Shown piece by piece: positions 13,409-19,509 of a stretch of DNA of 19,509 nt (position 1 is its first letter; every line of letters starts with the position of its first letter). Origin of the DNA: an uncultured Eubacteriales bacterium (GTDB lineage Bacteria > Bacillota > Clostridia > Christensenellales > Borkfalkiaceae); NCBI GenBank assembly GCA_958405585.1, contig CATYEP010000017.1, positions 1 through 19,509 on the forward strand, given 5' to 3'. Below the pieces are notes generated by a model. The model worked only from the letters and a program-made list of their open reading frames with translations. It had not been told where the DNA came from and did not search any database. The position numbers and the translations under genes are program-made.

Positions 13409-16099
13409 CTACCGCGCAGCGGTCTCTCGCGACAAAACAAGATTTTTGTTAATATTTTTATTATACGCTCTTGCTTTTTTACGACAAAACCTTCGAACAA
13501 TGATTTTATAGATCTCCGCAATCGGTATAATCGAAAGTGAGGAAACAAATACAGCCGTCCATTGCGACGCATTCAATGAAACTATATCAAAAGCTGCGCG
13601 CACCGGGGCGAAAACACATAACAGCAAGTTTACCAATATTCCGGCAAATACAGTCACAAACAGCATCTTATTGGAAAAGAATCCTTTTCCGAACGCCGAA
13701 TTTCTCTCGGAACGGATGTTGAAAGAATGAAACAGTTCCAGAAAGGATAATACAAAAAAAGTCATCGTAACGGCAACCGCGTTTCCATATGCGTGCAGAC
13801 TGAAAAGAAATATACCGATACAAATCGCCGTCTGCATCAGCCCGTAAAAAGTTACAGAAATCATACTTTCCGCCTTGAATATGGACGCCGCCTTTTGCGG
13901 AGGACGCATCATACAGTCACGCTCCGCCTGTTCGGCACCAAGGGAAAAAACCGGCAAACTGTCCGTGATCAGATTGATCCATAACAGTTGCGTCGAGGTA
14001 AGAAAATCATAATGCCATAAAGCAAGCGACACGATCAGTATAGACAAAACCTCCGCAAGATTTGTCGCAAGGAAAAACTGTATCGTCTTTTTTATATTCG
14101 AAAATATATGCCGGCCTTCCCGCACCGCCGTGACGATCGTTGAAAAATTATCGTCCGCTATTACCATGTCCGCCGCACTTCGCGTAACGTCCGTGCCCGA
14201 AATACCCATGGCGATTCCGATATCCGCTTTCCGTATACCCGGCGCGTCGTTGACCCCGTCGCCCGTCATTGCCACCACATTCCCTGCCCCTTGATATTTC
14301 TCCACAATAAGACTCTTATGCTTCGGACTGACGCGCGCAAATACGCGGGTTTTTCGGATCCTTTCACTCAGCTGCGGCTCATCCAACGACTCCAGTTCCG
14401 CACCCGTCATCACTTCCCTTTCACTCGAAGCGATCCCCAACCGTTCCGCAATTGCATATGCCGTCTCTCTGTGATCCCCCGTAATCATCACAGGCATTAT
14501 ACCCGCGCGTTTGCAATCCGCCACGGCTTCTCTGACTCCTTTTTTCGGCGGATCGATCATGCCGCAGATCCCGATAAAAATCAGTTCACTCTCCCTCGGC
14601 CCCTCCGTGCATTCCCTATAAGCAAAACCTAATACCCTCAACGCTCTGGAAGCAAGCTCCTCCGTTGAACTCAAAACATTTTCTTTATCCCTCTCTGTAA
14701 TCGGTCGCACCGTTTCCCCATCCTGTATACGAGTACACCGATCCAGAAGAATATCCGCTCCGCCCTTGACATAACAAAATCTTCCTTCGTCCGTCTGCGC
14801 CGCAACCGTCATCATTTTACGTTCCGAAGAAAACGGGATGCTTCCAATTTTTTTAAACGAATCCGTAAATTCACATGCGTTGACAAAATTCACCAGCGCA
14901 ATCTCTGTCGGATCGCCGGACTTCTTCCCCCCTTTCCCCTTTACCGTGTTACAGATTTCCATGCAGGCAAGCATACGGCGAATATCAGTCCGATTCCGCA
15001 CAGCCTTACACTCTTTTACACCAAGCCGCCGATCCGAATGTGCAAAATCCACCTGAATTTCTTCTACCGTCATACGATTTTCAGTCAAAGTCCCCGTTTT
15101 ATCCGAACAGATGCAACTGCATCCGCCCAATGTTTCCACCGCATGCAGCTTTCGGATAATCGCACGTTCTTTGCTCATCTTTTGTACACCCAACGCCATG
15201 ATGACCGTGACGATCGCAGGCATACCCTCCGGTATTGCAGCCACCGCGATCGCTACCGATGACATAAAATTTTGCAAAAGTGTGCTTTCTTTAAAAAAGA
15301 TCCCGAAGATAAATATGACCGCCGCAACCGCAATGACAAAAATCGTGATTACGCGCCCGAGTGTTGCCAATATCTTTTCCAAAGGCGTCTTGACCGTCTG
15401 CGTATCGGCAAGCATACCCGCGATCTTTCCGATCTCCGTATTTTGCCCTGTACCGACAACGACCGCCTTTGCCTGCCCCTTGACAACAAAAGACGAGGAG
15501 TAAAGCATGTTCTTACGATCACCTACCCCCGTTTTTTCCGGATACAGATCCGTATTTTTTCCCACGCCGTGCGATTCCCCTGTCAAAGCCGACTCATCGC
15601 AATGCAATTCTTCACAATGCAGAATTCGGCAATCCGCAGGCACCATATCGCCCTCTTCCAAATAAATAATATCACCGAGCACCAATCTCTGGCTTTCGAG
15701 CAATACATCTTTCCCGTTCCGCACCGTTTTTACATGGCATACGGATAACTTCTTCAGCTTCTCTACCGCATTGTCTGCCCGATATTGCTGTATGAATCCA
15801 ACGATCGTGTTGAGTAAAATAATAAAAAGCAATATCCCCGTGTCTGCAAGTTCATGAACATCCCCCGTCAGATAGGCGATCGTTCCGGAAATCACTGCCG
15901 CACATATCAACAGAATCGTCATGAAATCTTTGAACTGCGCTAAAAAAAGTTTGATCGCTCCGCCTTTCTTTTTCCCTTGCAGAACATTTTCTCCATACTG
16001 CTGTATTCTCTCCTGCGCTTGCGCATCGCTGATTCCCAATTCGGAAGTCCTTAATTCTGACAAAACTATTTCTGCCGTGATCGAGTAAAATGCAGGCAT
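13409..16099 (-). CDS. P-type IIA calcium-transporting ATPase (SERCA-like)
   Basis: The protein exports Ca2+ from the cytosol by ATP-driven phosphorylation. Starting at 16099 gives 896 residues; an AGGGAG site precedes this ATG by 6 nt, whereas the in-frame ATG at 16117 has none. Motifs in order are CDESALTGES (actuator), PEGMPA at about 290-295 (M4), CSDKTGTLTENRM with phosphorylated Asp333, KGGAD (nucleotide domain), TGDGVNDAP at about 612-620, ATNLAEVLS (M5) and LLWINLITDSLP (M6). The M5 Asn and Glu, the M6 Asn, Thr and Asp, the M4 Glu, and a Glu in SFLELFHSFN (M8) match all calcium ligands of both SERCA sites. The gene is monocistronic. A basic C-terminal tail ends the protein. I found no convincing promoter. 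Confidence 0.95.
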   Translation of the reverse strand: MPAFYSITAEIVLSELRTSELGISDAQAQERIQQYGENVLQGKKKGGAIKLFLAQFKDFMTILLICAAVISGTIAYLTGDVHELADTGILLFIILLNTIVGFIQQYRADNAVEKLKKLSVCHVKTVRNGKDVLLESQRLVLGDIIYLEEGDMVPADCRILHCEELHCDESALTGESHGVGKNTDLYPEKTGVGDRKNMLYSSSFVVKGQAKAVVVGTGQNTEIGKIAGMLADTQTVKTPLEKILATLGRVITIFVIAVAAVIFIFGIFFKESTLLQNFMSSVAIAVAAIPEGMPAIVTVIMALGVQKMSKERAIIRKLHAVETLGGCSCICSDKTGTLTENRMTVEEIQVDFAHSDRRLGVKECKAVRNRTDIRRMLACMEICNTVKGKGGKKSGDPTEIALVNFVNACEFTDSFKKIGSIPFSSERKMMTVAAQTDEGRFCYVKGGADILLDRCTRIQDGETVRPITERDKENVLSSTEELASRALRVLGFAYRECTEGPRESELIFIGICGMIDPPKKGVREAVADCKRAGIMPVMITGDHRETAYAIAERLGIASSEREVMTGAELESLDEPQLSERIRKTRVFARVSPKHKSLIVEKYQGAGNVVAMTGDGVNDAPGIRKADIGIAMGISGTDVTRSAADMVIADDNFSTIVTAVREGRHIFSNIKKTIQFFLATNLAEVLSILIVSLALWHYDFLTSTQLLWINLITDSLPVFSLGAEQAERDCMMRPPQKAASIFKAESMISVTFYGLMQTAICIGIFLFSLHAYGNAVAVTMTFFVLSFLELFHSFNIRSERNSAFGKGFFSNKMLFVTVFAGILVNLLLCVFAPVRAAFDIVSLNASQWTAVFVSSLSIIPIAEIYKIIVRRFCRKKARAYNKNINKNLVLSRETAAR

Positions 16100-16118
16100 A
16101 CCATTCTCCCTGTTCATA

Positions 16119-16135
16119 AAACTACAAAATAGTTT
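16119..16135. repeat. Short dyad just upstream of the calcium ATPase start
   Basis: AAACTA (16119-16124) and TAGTTT (16130-16135) are inverted around five bases, 20-36 nt upstream of the ATPase start codon. It could be an operator. It could equally be chance in an AT-rich region. Confidence 0.3.
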
Positions 16136-16231
16136 ATTCGCGTCCGCGCTCCGTTATGCCCCTACTCCCACCAACTCAAACAAGAAAAATAAATGATTTT
16201 TGAAATTATTTACTTTGTGCGCTCTTTTTAT

Positions 16232-16261
16232 TTGACAAATCACCAGCAAAAATGATATTAT
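16232..16261 (+). promoter_or_regulatory. Sigma-A promoter of tRNA-Val
   Basis: TTGACA (16232-16237) and TATTAT (16256-16261) are spaced by 18 nt, about 24 nt upstream of the mature tRNA 5' end. A perfect TATAAT overlaps at 16259-16264 but would need a 21-nt spacer. Confidence 0.8.
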
Positions 16262-16284
16262 AATTAAGCTGAATTTGATCTTTC

Positions 16285-16361
16285 GGGGGTGTAGCTCAGT
16301 TGGTTAGAGCGCATGCTTGACATGCATGAGGTCATAGGTTCGAGCCCTACCATCCCCACCA
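16285..16361 (+). tRNA. tRNA-Val (anticodon GAC)
   Basis: The 77-nt gene folds as a full cloverleaf: acceptor stem GGGGGTG / CATCCCC (one G-T pair), D stem GCTC / GAGC, anticodon stem CATGC / GCATG with loop TTGACAT, variable loop AGGTC, T loop TTCGAGC and an encoded 3' CCA. The T stem ATAGG / CCTAC has an A-C mismatch at its outermost pair (49-65). The anticodon GAC reads GUC and GUU codons. It stands alone, with its own promoter and terminator. The sequence downstream is different in character. Confidence 0.97.
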
Positions 16362-16363
16362 GT

Positions 16364-16412
16364 AAAAGACTAAAACGAACTCCTTTCGTGAGAATCGTTT
16401 TAGTCTTTTTTA
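16364..16412 (+). terminator. Intrinsic terminator of tRNA-Val
   Basis: A 15-bp stem pairs 16364-16378 with 16395-16409 around a 16-nt loop. A T-rich tract (TTTTTTATTTTTATT) follows, immediately after the tRNA. Confidence 0.93.
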
Positions 16413-16765
16413 TTTTTATTCATTTCATTACCATGTATCAAAAAATGCCACCGATTTATAAATTCAACAGCATAAAAAAAGCGTTAAAACTTAATATATG
16501 CCGCACGAAGTGTAAGGACGGATCGCCAAGCGGTTCAGCGGCCATGCCCCCCCCGCCGCGTTTTTCGTTTCGGTTTCTGTTGCGGGACGTAAGCTTGTCT
16601 GCGGCGTTGCAGACAAAGCACACGCCCTATCGTCACCACTAAAACAAAGCAATACTCTTCTGTATTTTCCCGTATAAATTTTGCTTTTTTATTTTCGTGA
16701 TAATACCCATTTTCAGTAATCGCAGTTATTAAATATCTGCACAAGTTCTTCCAAATCTTTAATGG
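16413..16765. other. Gene-free stretch after tRNA-Val, with a GC-rich core
   Basis: No credible coding region is present. The first and last thirds are AT-rich, while roughly 16500-16640 is GC-rich with a C8 run and CCGCCGCG. It includes a hairpin-forming GTCTGC-GGCGTT-GCAGAC at about 16597-16614, whose stem can extend by a bulge. Short open frames here are rich in Arg and Pro and have no ribosome site. It may be the remnant of an insertion, a dispersed repeat or a structured RNA. Confidence 0.5.
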
Positions 16766-16966
16766 CTATGTCGAGTGTTCAACTGTCACGGTTTTTTCTT
16801 TTTGCGGTCTGCTTTTATATAAGCCGCATTTATCGTCTTTATAGACTCCTTTTTGCCGTTGCTCGCAAAATCCTGCCTTATGTTTATCAAAAGAATAGGC
16901 GCATTTAATGTAAAACGCGTTGTAATAGCGGCAATTTTTGCAAGTGTGTATATTTTGCTTGTCCAT
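16766..16966 (-). CDS. Small CxxC zinc-ribbon-like protein of unknown function (second of a tandem pair)
   Basis: The 66-residue protein has the pattern CKNCRYYNAFYIKCAYSFDK, then AGFCEQRQKGVYKDDKCGLY, that is C-x2-C-x~8-C ... GFC ... C. It ends in a basic, then polar tail. The same pattern (aromatic residues after CxxC, GFC, then a Lys and a final Cys before an aromatic) recurs in the upstream neighbour, so the two are paralogues. Its ATG overlaps the neighbour's stop by one base (TAATG), so translation is probably coupled; a GGAG lies about 14 nt upstream. Zinc binding is inferred from the cysteines. I cannot name a family or function. Confidence 0.75.
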   Translation of the reverse strand: MDKQNIHTCKNCRYYNAFYIKCAYSFDKHKAGFCEQRQKGVYKDDKCGLYKSRPQKEKTVTVEHST

Positions 16967-17253
16967 TATAAATTTTTTCTCTCCTCTTGTTCTTCCTGAA
17001 TAATCTGACGTATCGCAGACATATCCATCAGCATTTCATATAATGCTCTTGAAATCGCTCTCTTACGGAAATAAAACCGCCGGCTGTTTGTTTTCCAACA
17101 TTCACAGGTATCGCCGTTGTTTACTAATTTGTCGTGCTGTTTGCAAAAGCCTTGTTTTGCACGCACATAACGATGCAATTCTTTTGTATAATAGCCTTCA
17201 TAATGTCCGCAGTATACACATTTTGAACTTTTCTTTGCGGGTTCTTCTTCCAT
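16966..17253 (-). CDS. Small CxxC zinc-ribbon-like protein of unknown function (first of a tandem pair)
   Basis: The 95-residue protein opens with an acidic stretch and then CVYCGHYEGYYTKELHRY, then QGFCKQHDKLVNNGDTCECW, paralleling the shorter downstream gene. The C-terminal 35 residues are a basic patch (RRFYFRKRAISR) followed by an amphipathic acidic helix (IRQIIQEEQEERK), absent from the paralogue. An AAAAGGAG ribosome site lies about 10 nt before the start. A strong promoter with operator copies lies at 17304-17333, divergent from the double-HTH regulator, so this pair is the probable target of that regulator. No enzyme motif is visible. Possible roles such as an adaptor or inhibitor are speculation. 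Confidence 0.78.
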   Translation of the reverse strand: MEEEPAKKSSKCVYCGHYEGYYTKELHRYVRAKQGFCKQHDKLVNNGDTCECWKTNSRRFYFRKRAISRALYEMLMDMSAIRQIIQEEQEERKNL

Positions 17254-17283
17254 TTTCTTTTATCTCCTTTTAACGATACGCAC

Positions 17284-17354
17284 GTAGGTTTGTACATATT
17301 TTTATTATATACGTAGGAATGTGCAAACGTCAAGTATTTTTTGCATATTCCTAC
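17284..17354. promoter_or_regulatory. Three-site operator array in the divergent promoter region
   Basis: Three copies of a 13-bp site resembling GTAGGAATRTGCA occur: GTAGGTTTGTACA (17284-17296, forward), GTAGGAATGTGCA (17313-17325, forward) and TGCATATTCCTAC (17342-17354, the reverse complement). Their centres are exactly 29 nt apart (17290, 17319, 17348). The middle copy lies in the spacer of the minus-strand promoter. The third directly abuts the -10 of the plus-strand promoter. The first covers the start region of the minus transcript. This is the expected layout for repression of both directions by the adjacent regulator. Confidence 0.75.
17304..17333 (-). promoter_or_regulatory. Sigma-A promoter of the tandem CxxC genes
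   Basis: On the minus strand TTGACG (17328-17333) and a perfect TATAAT (17304-17309) are spaced by 18 nt. The middle operator copy fills most of the spacer. Confidence 0.8.
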
Positions 17355-17360
17355 TATAAT
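17355..17360 (+). promoter_or_regulatory. -10 element of the double-HTH regulator gene
   Basis: A perfect TATAAT lies 17 nt upstream of the regulator's ATG, giving a leader of only about 10 nt. No good -35 is visible (about 17332-17337 reads AAGTAT), which suggests a weak promoter. The position overlaps the -35 of the opposite promoter. Confidence 0.55.
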
Positions 17361-17376
17361 AATTTTAGGTGAAATC

Positions 17377-17817
17377 ATGGAAGAACAAATAAAAATCGGT
17401 GAAAGAATTAACGAATTGATGTTAATGAAAAATATTGACAACAAAACTTTTGCAAGCGCTATCGGGGTAAATATCAGCACTGTAAGCAGATGGAAAAGCA
17501 ATTCTAAATATATGCGGCTGAATCAAATTATAAAAATAGCAGAATATTTTAATTGTTCTATCGAGTTTCTTGTCGGTCGCACAGATAAAATATTGGATTT
17601 TCAACCGACGGAATGCCCGTCGTTTTATTTGCATTTAATGAACTTACTTAAAATCAAAGGTATATCGCGCAACAAAATCAACAAAGAAACGCGCATTAAA
17701 TCATCGCATTTTGTAGATTGGAAAAACGGGGCAGCTCCTCATATTTTGTCGCTCATTGAACTTGCCGATTATCTTGGCATTACTTTGGATATCTTAGCAG
17801 GACGCGAAAAATTATAA
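17377..17817 (+). CDS. Transcriptional regulator with two XRE-type helix-turn-helix domains
   Basis: The 146-residue protein consists almost entirely of two Cro/C1-type HTH domains. The first covers about residues 6-66 (IGERINELMLMKNIDNKTFA, SAIGVNISTVSRWKS, then IIKIAEYFNCSIEFLVGR). The second covers about 83-145 (FYLHLMNLLKIKGISRNKIN, IKSSHFVDWKNG, then LIELADYLGITLDILAGRE). The repeat of a domain ending in an FLVGR or ILAGR block is plain. The start at 17377 has AGGTG just upstream; an in-frame ATG at 17341 lies upstream of the -10 and is rejected. It is divergent from the two CxxC genes and probably represses both itself and them through the three-site array. No metal-dependent protease or ligand domain is present. 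Confidence 0.9.
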   Translation: MEEQIKIGERINELMLMKNIDNKTFASAIGVNISTVSRWKSNSKYMRLNQIIKIAEYFNCSIEFLVGRTDKILDFQPTECPSFYLHLMNLLKIKGISRNKINKETRIKSSHFVDWKNGAAPHILSLIELADYLGITLDILAGREKL

Positions 17818-17855
17818 ATTCAATTTACGTTATAGGCACTCCACCAAGTCAAAAT

Positions 17856-17900
17856 AATCCGAACCTTTTGGTTTCAACCGATTGGTTCGGATTTGTATTT
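17856..17900 (+). terminator. Intrinsic terminator of the double-HTH regulator gene
   Basis: The stem AATCCGAACC / GGTTCGGATT (17856-17865 and 17884-17893) has an 18-nt loop and ends in TTGTATTTTATTT. Confidence 0.8.
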
Positions 17901-17922
17901 TATTTAAATCAATAAAAACCAA

Positions 17923-17949
17923 GGGGCTTGCGGAAATTCCGCAAGCCCC
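17923..17949 (-). terminator. Intrinsic terminator of the RNase III gene
   Basis: GGGGCTTGCGG (17923-17933) pairs with CCGCAAGCCCC (17939-17949) around five bases. On the minus strand it is followed by TTGGTTTTTATT, 6 nt after the RNase III stop codon. Confidence 0.88.
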
Positions 17950-17955
17950 GAAATG

Positions 17956-19020
17956 CTATTTTTCTTCGCACATACCTATTAAATTAAGAAGCGATTCATA
18001 TGCCGACATACGCTGCGCTTCTTTTTTGGAACTTAAACATTTATAGAACGACCTGCCGTTTTCTTCGACAAGGCATTCGCAACGCCAAACAGCACACCCT
18101 TTATCATCATACCCTTCTTGTTTGAATGTATAGATAGGTTTTGAAATCAACTTTTTTTGATACAACTCGTTTAATTGTCGTATTGATTGATTTTCGTCCG
18201 GGTCGCCCACAGCTTCAAGAATCGGATCAACAATATAACCGTTTTCTTTCAGCCAATCATAAAAACATTCCGCGCACTTTTCTCTCGCCTCCGCCTTATT
18301 GTTCCCACGGCCATTAAAATACTCTCGTTCAAAAATTAACTGACATTTATAGAATCCCTCGCCTTTCTCGTGAGTCTCGTCAAAAGACTCACTAATAATT
18401 TTTTTAACCGCGTTCAAGTACTGATATTGCGGAAGGCATCCCTTATTTTTCTGAAACCATTCCTGCACTAAAGCAACACTGTTTTGGCTGTTTTCTAAAT
18501 TGTTCTCAAAATATGAATCGAAATCAATCATGGACTCAACGACACGGGTAATCGTGTCCATGTCCCAACCGCAATCCAAAGCAACGGCTCCGATAATTGC
18601 TTCAAACAAATCTTCTTTAACAGAGATGCTGTCTTGCCGGTTTTGCTTTGCATCTCCCTCCCCCATAATTAAATAATTCTGAAAGCCGAGTATATCCATC
18701 GCTTTTGAGAGGGCTTCTTTATTTACTAAGTCTTGTTTGATATCGGTAAATTTGCCTTCGCCATATCTTGTTTGAAAGTGTTTTGGATTTCGGAGCTTAA
18801 ACTCCGACCATTCTTTATTTTCCGTAATAATGCCAAACCGCTCCATCATAATGCGAACAACGGCAAAGTCCAACGCCTTGTCGCCGATAAATTCTAAAAC
18901 TTTGTTGTTTTGCCCACCATGTTCTTCGGAATACGATTTTCCTACAAATGCTTGTTGTAAAAGGTCTTTGTTTCTAAACGTATATCCGATGGTTTGTTCA
19001 ATTTTGTTAAAACCCGACAT
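17956..19020 (-). CDS. Ribonuclease III-like endonuclease with two dsRNA-binding domains
   Basis: RNase III cleaves double-stranded RNA. The 354-residue protein is far longer than the usual 220-250. The catalytic domain covers about residues 5-165. VLEFIGDKALD holds Glu43 and Asp47, and EDLFEAIIGAVALDCGWD holds Asp137 and Glu140, so the four metal-binding acids are present. The gap between the two motifs is about 27 residues longer than in Aquifex RNase III, and the first Glu of the classic NERLEF block is Lys40. A first dsRBD covers about 177-262. A second (about 277-350) ends in SSKKEAQRMSAYESLLNLIG. The ATG has a TTGGAG ribosome site. The housekeeping rnc is probably elsewhere, and this looks like an accessory copy next to mobile-type genes. 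The leader contains a terminator. An inactive dsRNA binder is unlikely because the acids are intact. Confidence 0.88.
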   Translation of the reverse strand: MSGFNKIEQTIGYTFRNKDLLQQAFVGKSYSEEHGGQNNKVLEFIGDKALDFAVVRIMMERFGIITENKEWSEFKLRNPKHFQTRYGEGKFTDIKQDLVNKEALSKAMDILGFQNYLIMGEGDAKQNRQDSISVKEDLFEAIIGAVALDCGWDMDTITRVVESMIDFDSYFENNLENSQNSVALVQEWFQKNKGCLPQYQYLNAVKKIISESFDETHEKGEGFYKCQLIFEREYFNGRGNNKAEAREKCAECFYDWLKENGYIVDPILEAVGDPDENQSIRQLNELYQKKLISKPIYTFKQEGYDDKGCAVWRCECLVEENGRSFYKCLSSKKEAQRMSAYESLLNLIGMCEEK

Positions 19021-19248
19021 AAGAAAACTCCAAGGTTAAAATTTGCTTGAAAAATAAAAAAGACCCGATGAGGGTAAAAAATCCCCTTTCATTTAGGTCT
19101 GATAAATCAAAATAAAAATTATAAATTAACCCGACTTACTGCCACACCTTTGTCCATTAAAAAGCTATCGGCGAAATGCAGTTAGTATTTTTAATTTATA
19201 TTTGGTAGTTTAATTGATCGACCAATCTCCAAACTTATAATTATTATA
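19021..19248 (-). promoter_or_regulatory. Promoter and structured 5' leader of the RNase III gene
   Basis: On the minus strand a perfect TATAAT (19243-19248) with extended TG and a TTGCTT -35 (19265-19270, 16-nt spacer) drives a leader of about 215 nt. Inside it 19178-19186 pairs with 19134-19142 (8 of 9 bases), enclosing 35 nt. This is followed by an AT-rich linker and then the terminator hairpin at 19050-19100. I matched no known riboswitch class; the GGTGTGGCAG segment is not a T-box core. Confidence 0.65.
19050..19100 (-). terminator. Intrinsic terminator within the RNase III leader (attenuator candidate)
   Basis: On the minus strand AGACCT pairs with GGGTCT. Inner TGA/TCA and GGG/CCC pairs lie around an A/T-rich loop, and the hairpin is followed directly by TTTTTTATTTTT. 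It lies between the promoter and the start codon, about 30 nt upstream of the ATG, so read-through must be allowed for expression. Confidence 0.72.
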
Positions 19249-19270
19249 GCATACGCAAAATAAAAAGCAA

Positions 19271-19509
19271 TAATAGGATAAAATTTATTAAATAAATATC
19301 CTCCGGCTTAAACATAGATTTATCTGTTTTGGTCTTTTAGCCCTAATACGACCATCCGCAGGCAAGCCGCACATATGACAGCCTGACAGCCATACGATTC
19401 TTACTTACTACCCGTAAACGGATCGTCTTTTCATATATAATATCCCATACTTTGTAGCAAAAACGCCGCTCTCTAACAAAATACCCTGTCTGTAATACAT
19501 TCATTTGCA
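19271..19509. other. Unassigned sequence at the right edge
   Basis: I see no convincing gene. A minus-strand open frame from about 19505 to 19344 would encode 53 residues rich in Arg, Val and Tyr. It has no ribosome site in view, and it could be the end of a gene outside the window or chance. AT-rich and moderately GC-rich segments alternate. Confidence 0.35.

Noticed and set aside
16535..16744. A minus-strand 69-codon open frame in the GC-rich patch
   Set aside because: No ribosome site, composition dominated by Arg, Lys and Gln from a GC-rich repeat-like segment, and no family features. Listed as gene-free instead.
19100..19248. T-box or known riboswitch in the RNase III leader
   Set aside because: The GGTGTGGCAG segment lacks the T-box core AGGGTGGNACCGCG, and no other class core was recognised. 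Kept only as an unclassified leader.
16362..19509. A second tRNA-Val 3' end as an attachment-site repeat
   Set aside because: No repeat of the TTCGAGC...CATCCCC segment was found in the window to the right of the tRNA.
1..19509. CRISPR array, rRNA, transposase or integrase
   Set aside because: No regularly spaced direct repeats of CRISPR type, no rRNA motif, and no transposase or recombinase motif were seen on either strand.

Overview
The window looks like a chromosomal segment of a Gram-positive anaerobe of the class Clostridia, probably a gut organism. This is inferred from strong AGGAGG-type ribosome sites, sigma-A promoters of the TTGACA-17-TATAAT kind, a fused CobA/HemD protein, a siroheme sulfite reductase with two ferredoxin clusters, and a small DUF1540-type cysteine-rich protein. 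No rRNA or taxonomic marker fixes the genus.

Left block (1-4423, minus strand): a compact operon reading lgt, a nicotinate phosphoribosyltransferase, a coiled-coil protein, lspA and an rluD-type pseudouridine synthase that runs off the left edge. Lgt and LspA are the first two enzymes of lipoprotein maturation. A promoter lies directly upstream of lgt.

Middle block (4496-11689, minus strand): a seven-gene operon reading siroheme sulfite reductase, hemA, precorrin-2 dehydrogenase, hemC, cobA/hemD fusion, hemB and hemL. Together these enzymes take glutamyl-tRNA to sirohydrochlorin, and the first gene encodes an enzyme that uses the resulting siroheme. No protoheme genes (hemE onward) and no cobalamin genes are present, so the cluster reads as siroheme made for its own reductase.

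Right-centre block (11700-16361): a zinc-ribbon Nudix hydrolase (+), a nine-cysteine DUF1540-like protein (-), ribosomal protein L9 (+), a SERCA-like calcium ATPase (-) and a tRNA-Val(GAC) gene (+). Strong hairpins separate these units.

Accessory block (16362-19509): immediately after tRNA-Val the sequence becomes more AT-rich and the genes less familiar. It holds two tandem paralogous CxxC small proteins (-), a divergently transcribed regulator with two helix-turn-helix domains (+), and an unusual RNase III with two dsRNA-binding domains (-). Three copies of a GTAGGAATRTGCA-like site, centred exactly 29 nt apart, cover the divergent promoters. The RNase III gene has a leader of roughly 215 nt containing a structured element followed by an intrinsic terminator, so its expression is probably attenuated. 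This block is the most likely place for an undescribed system.
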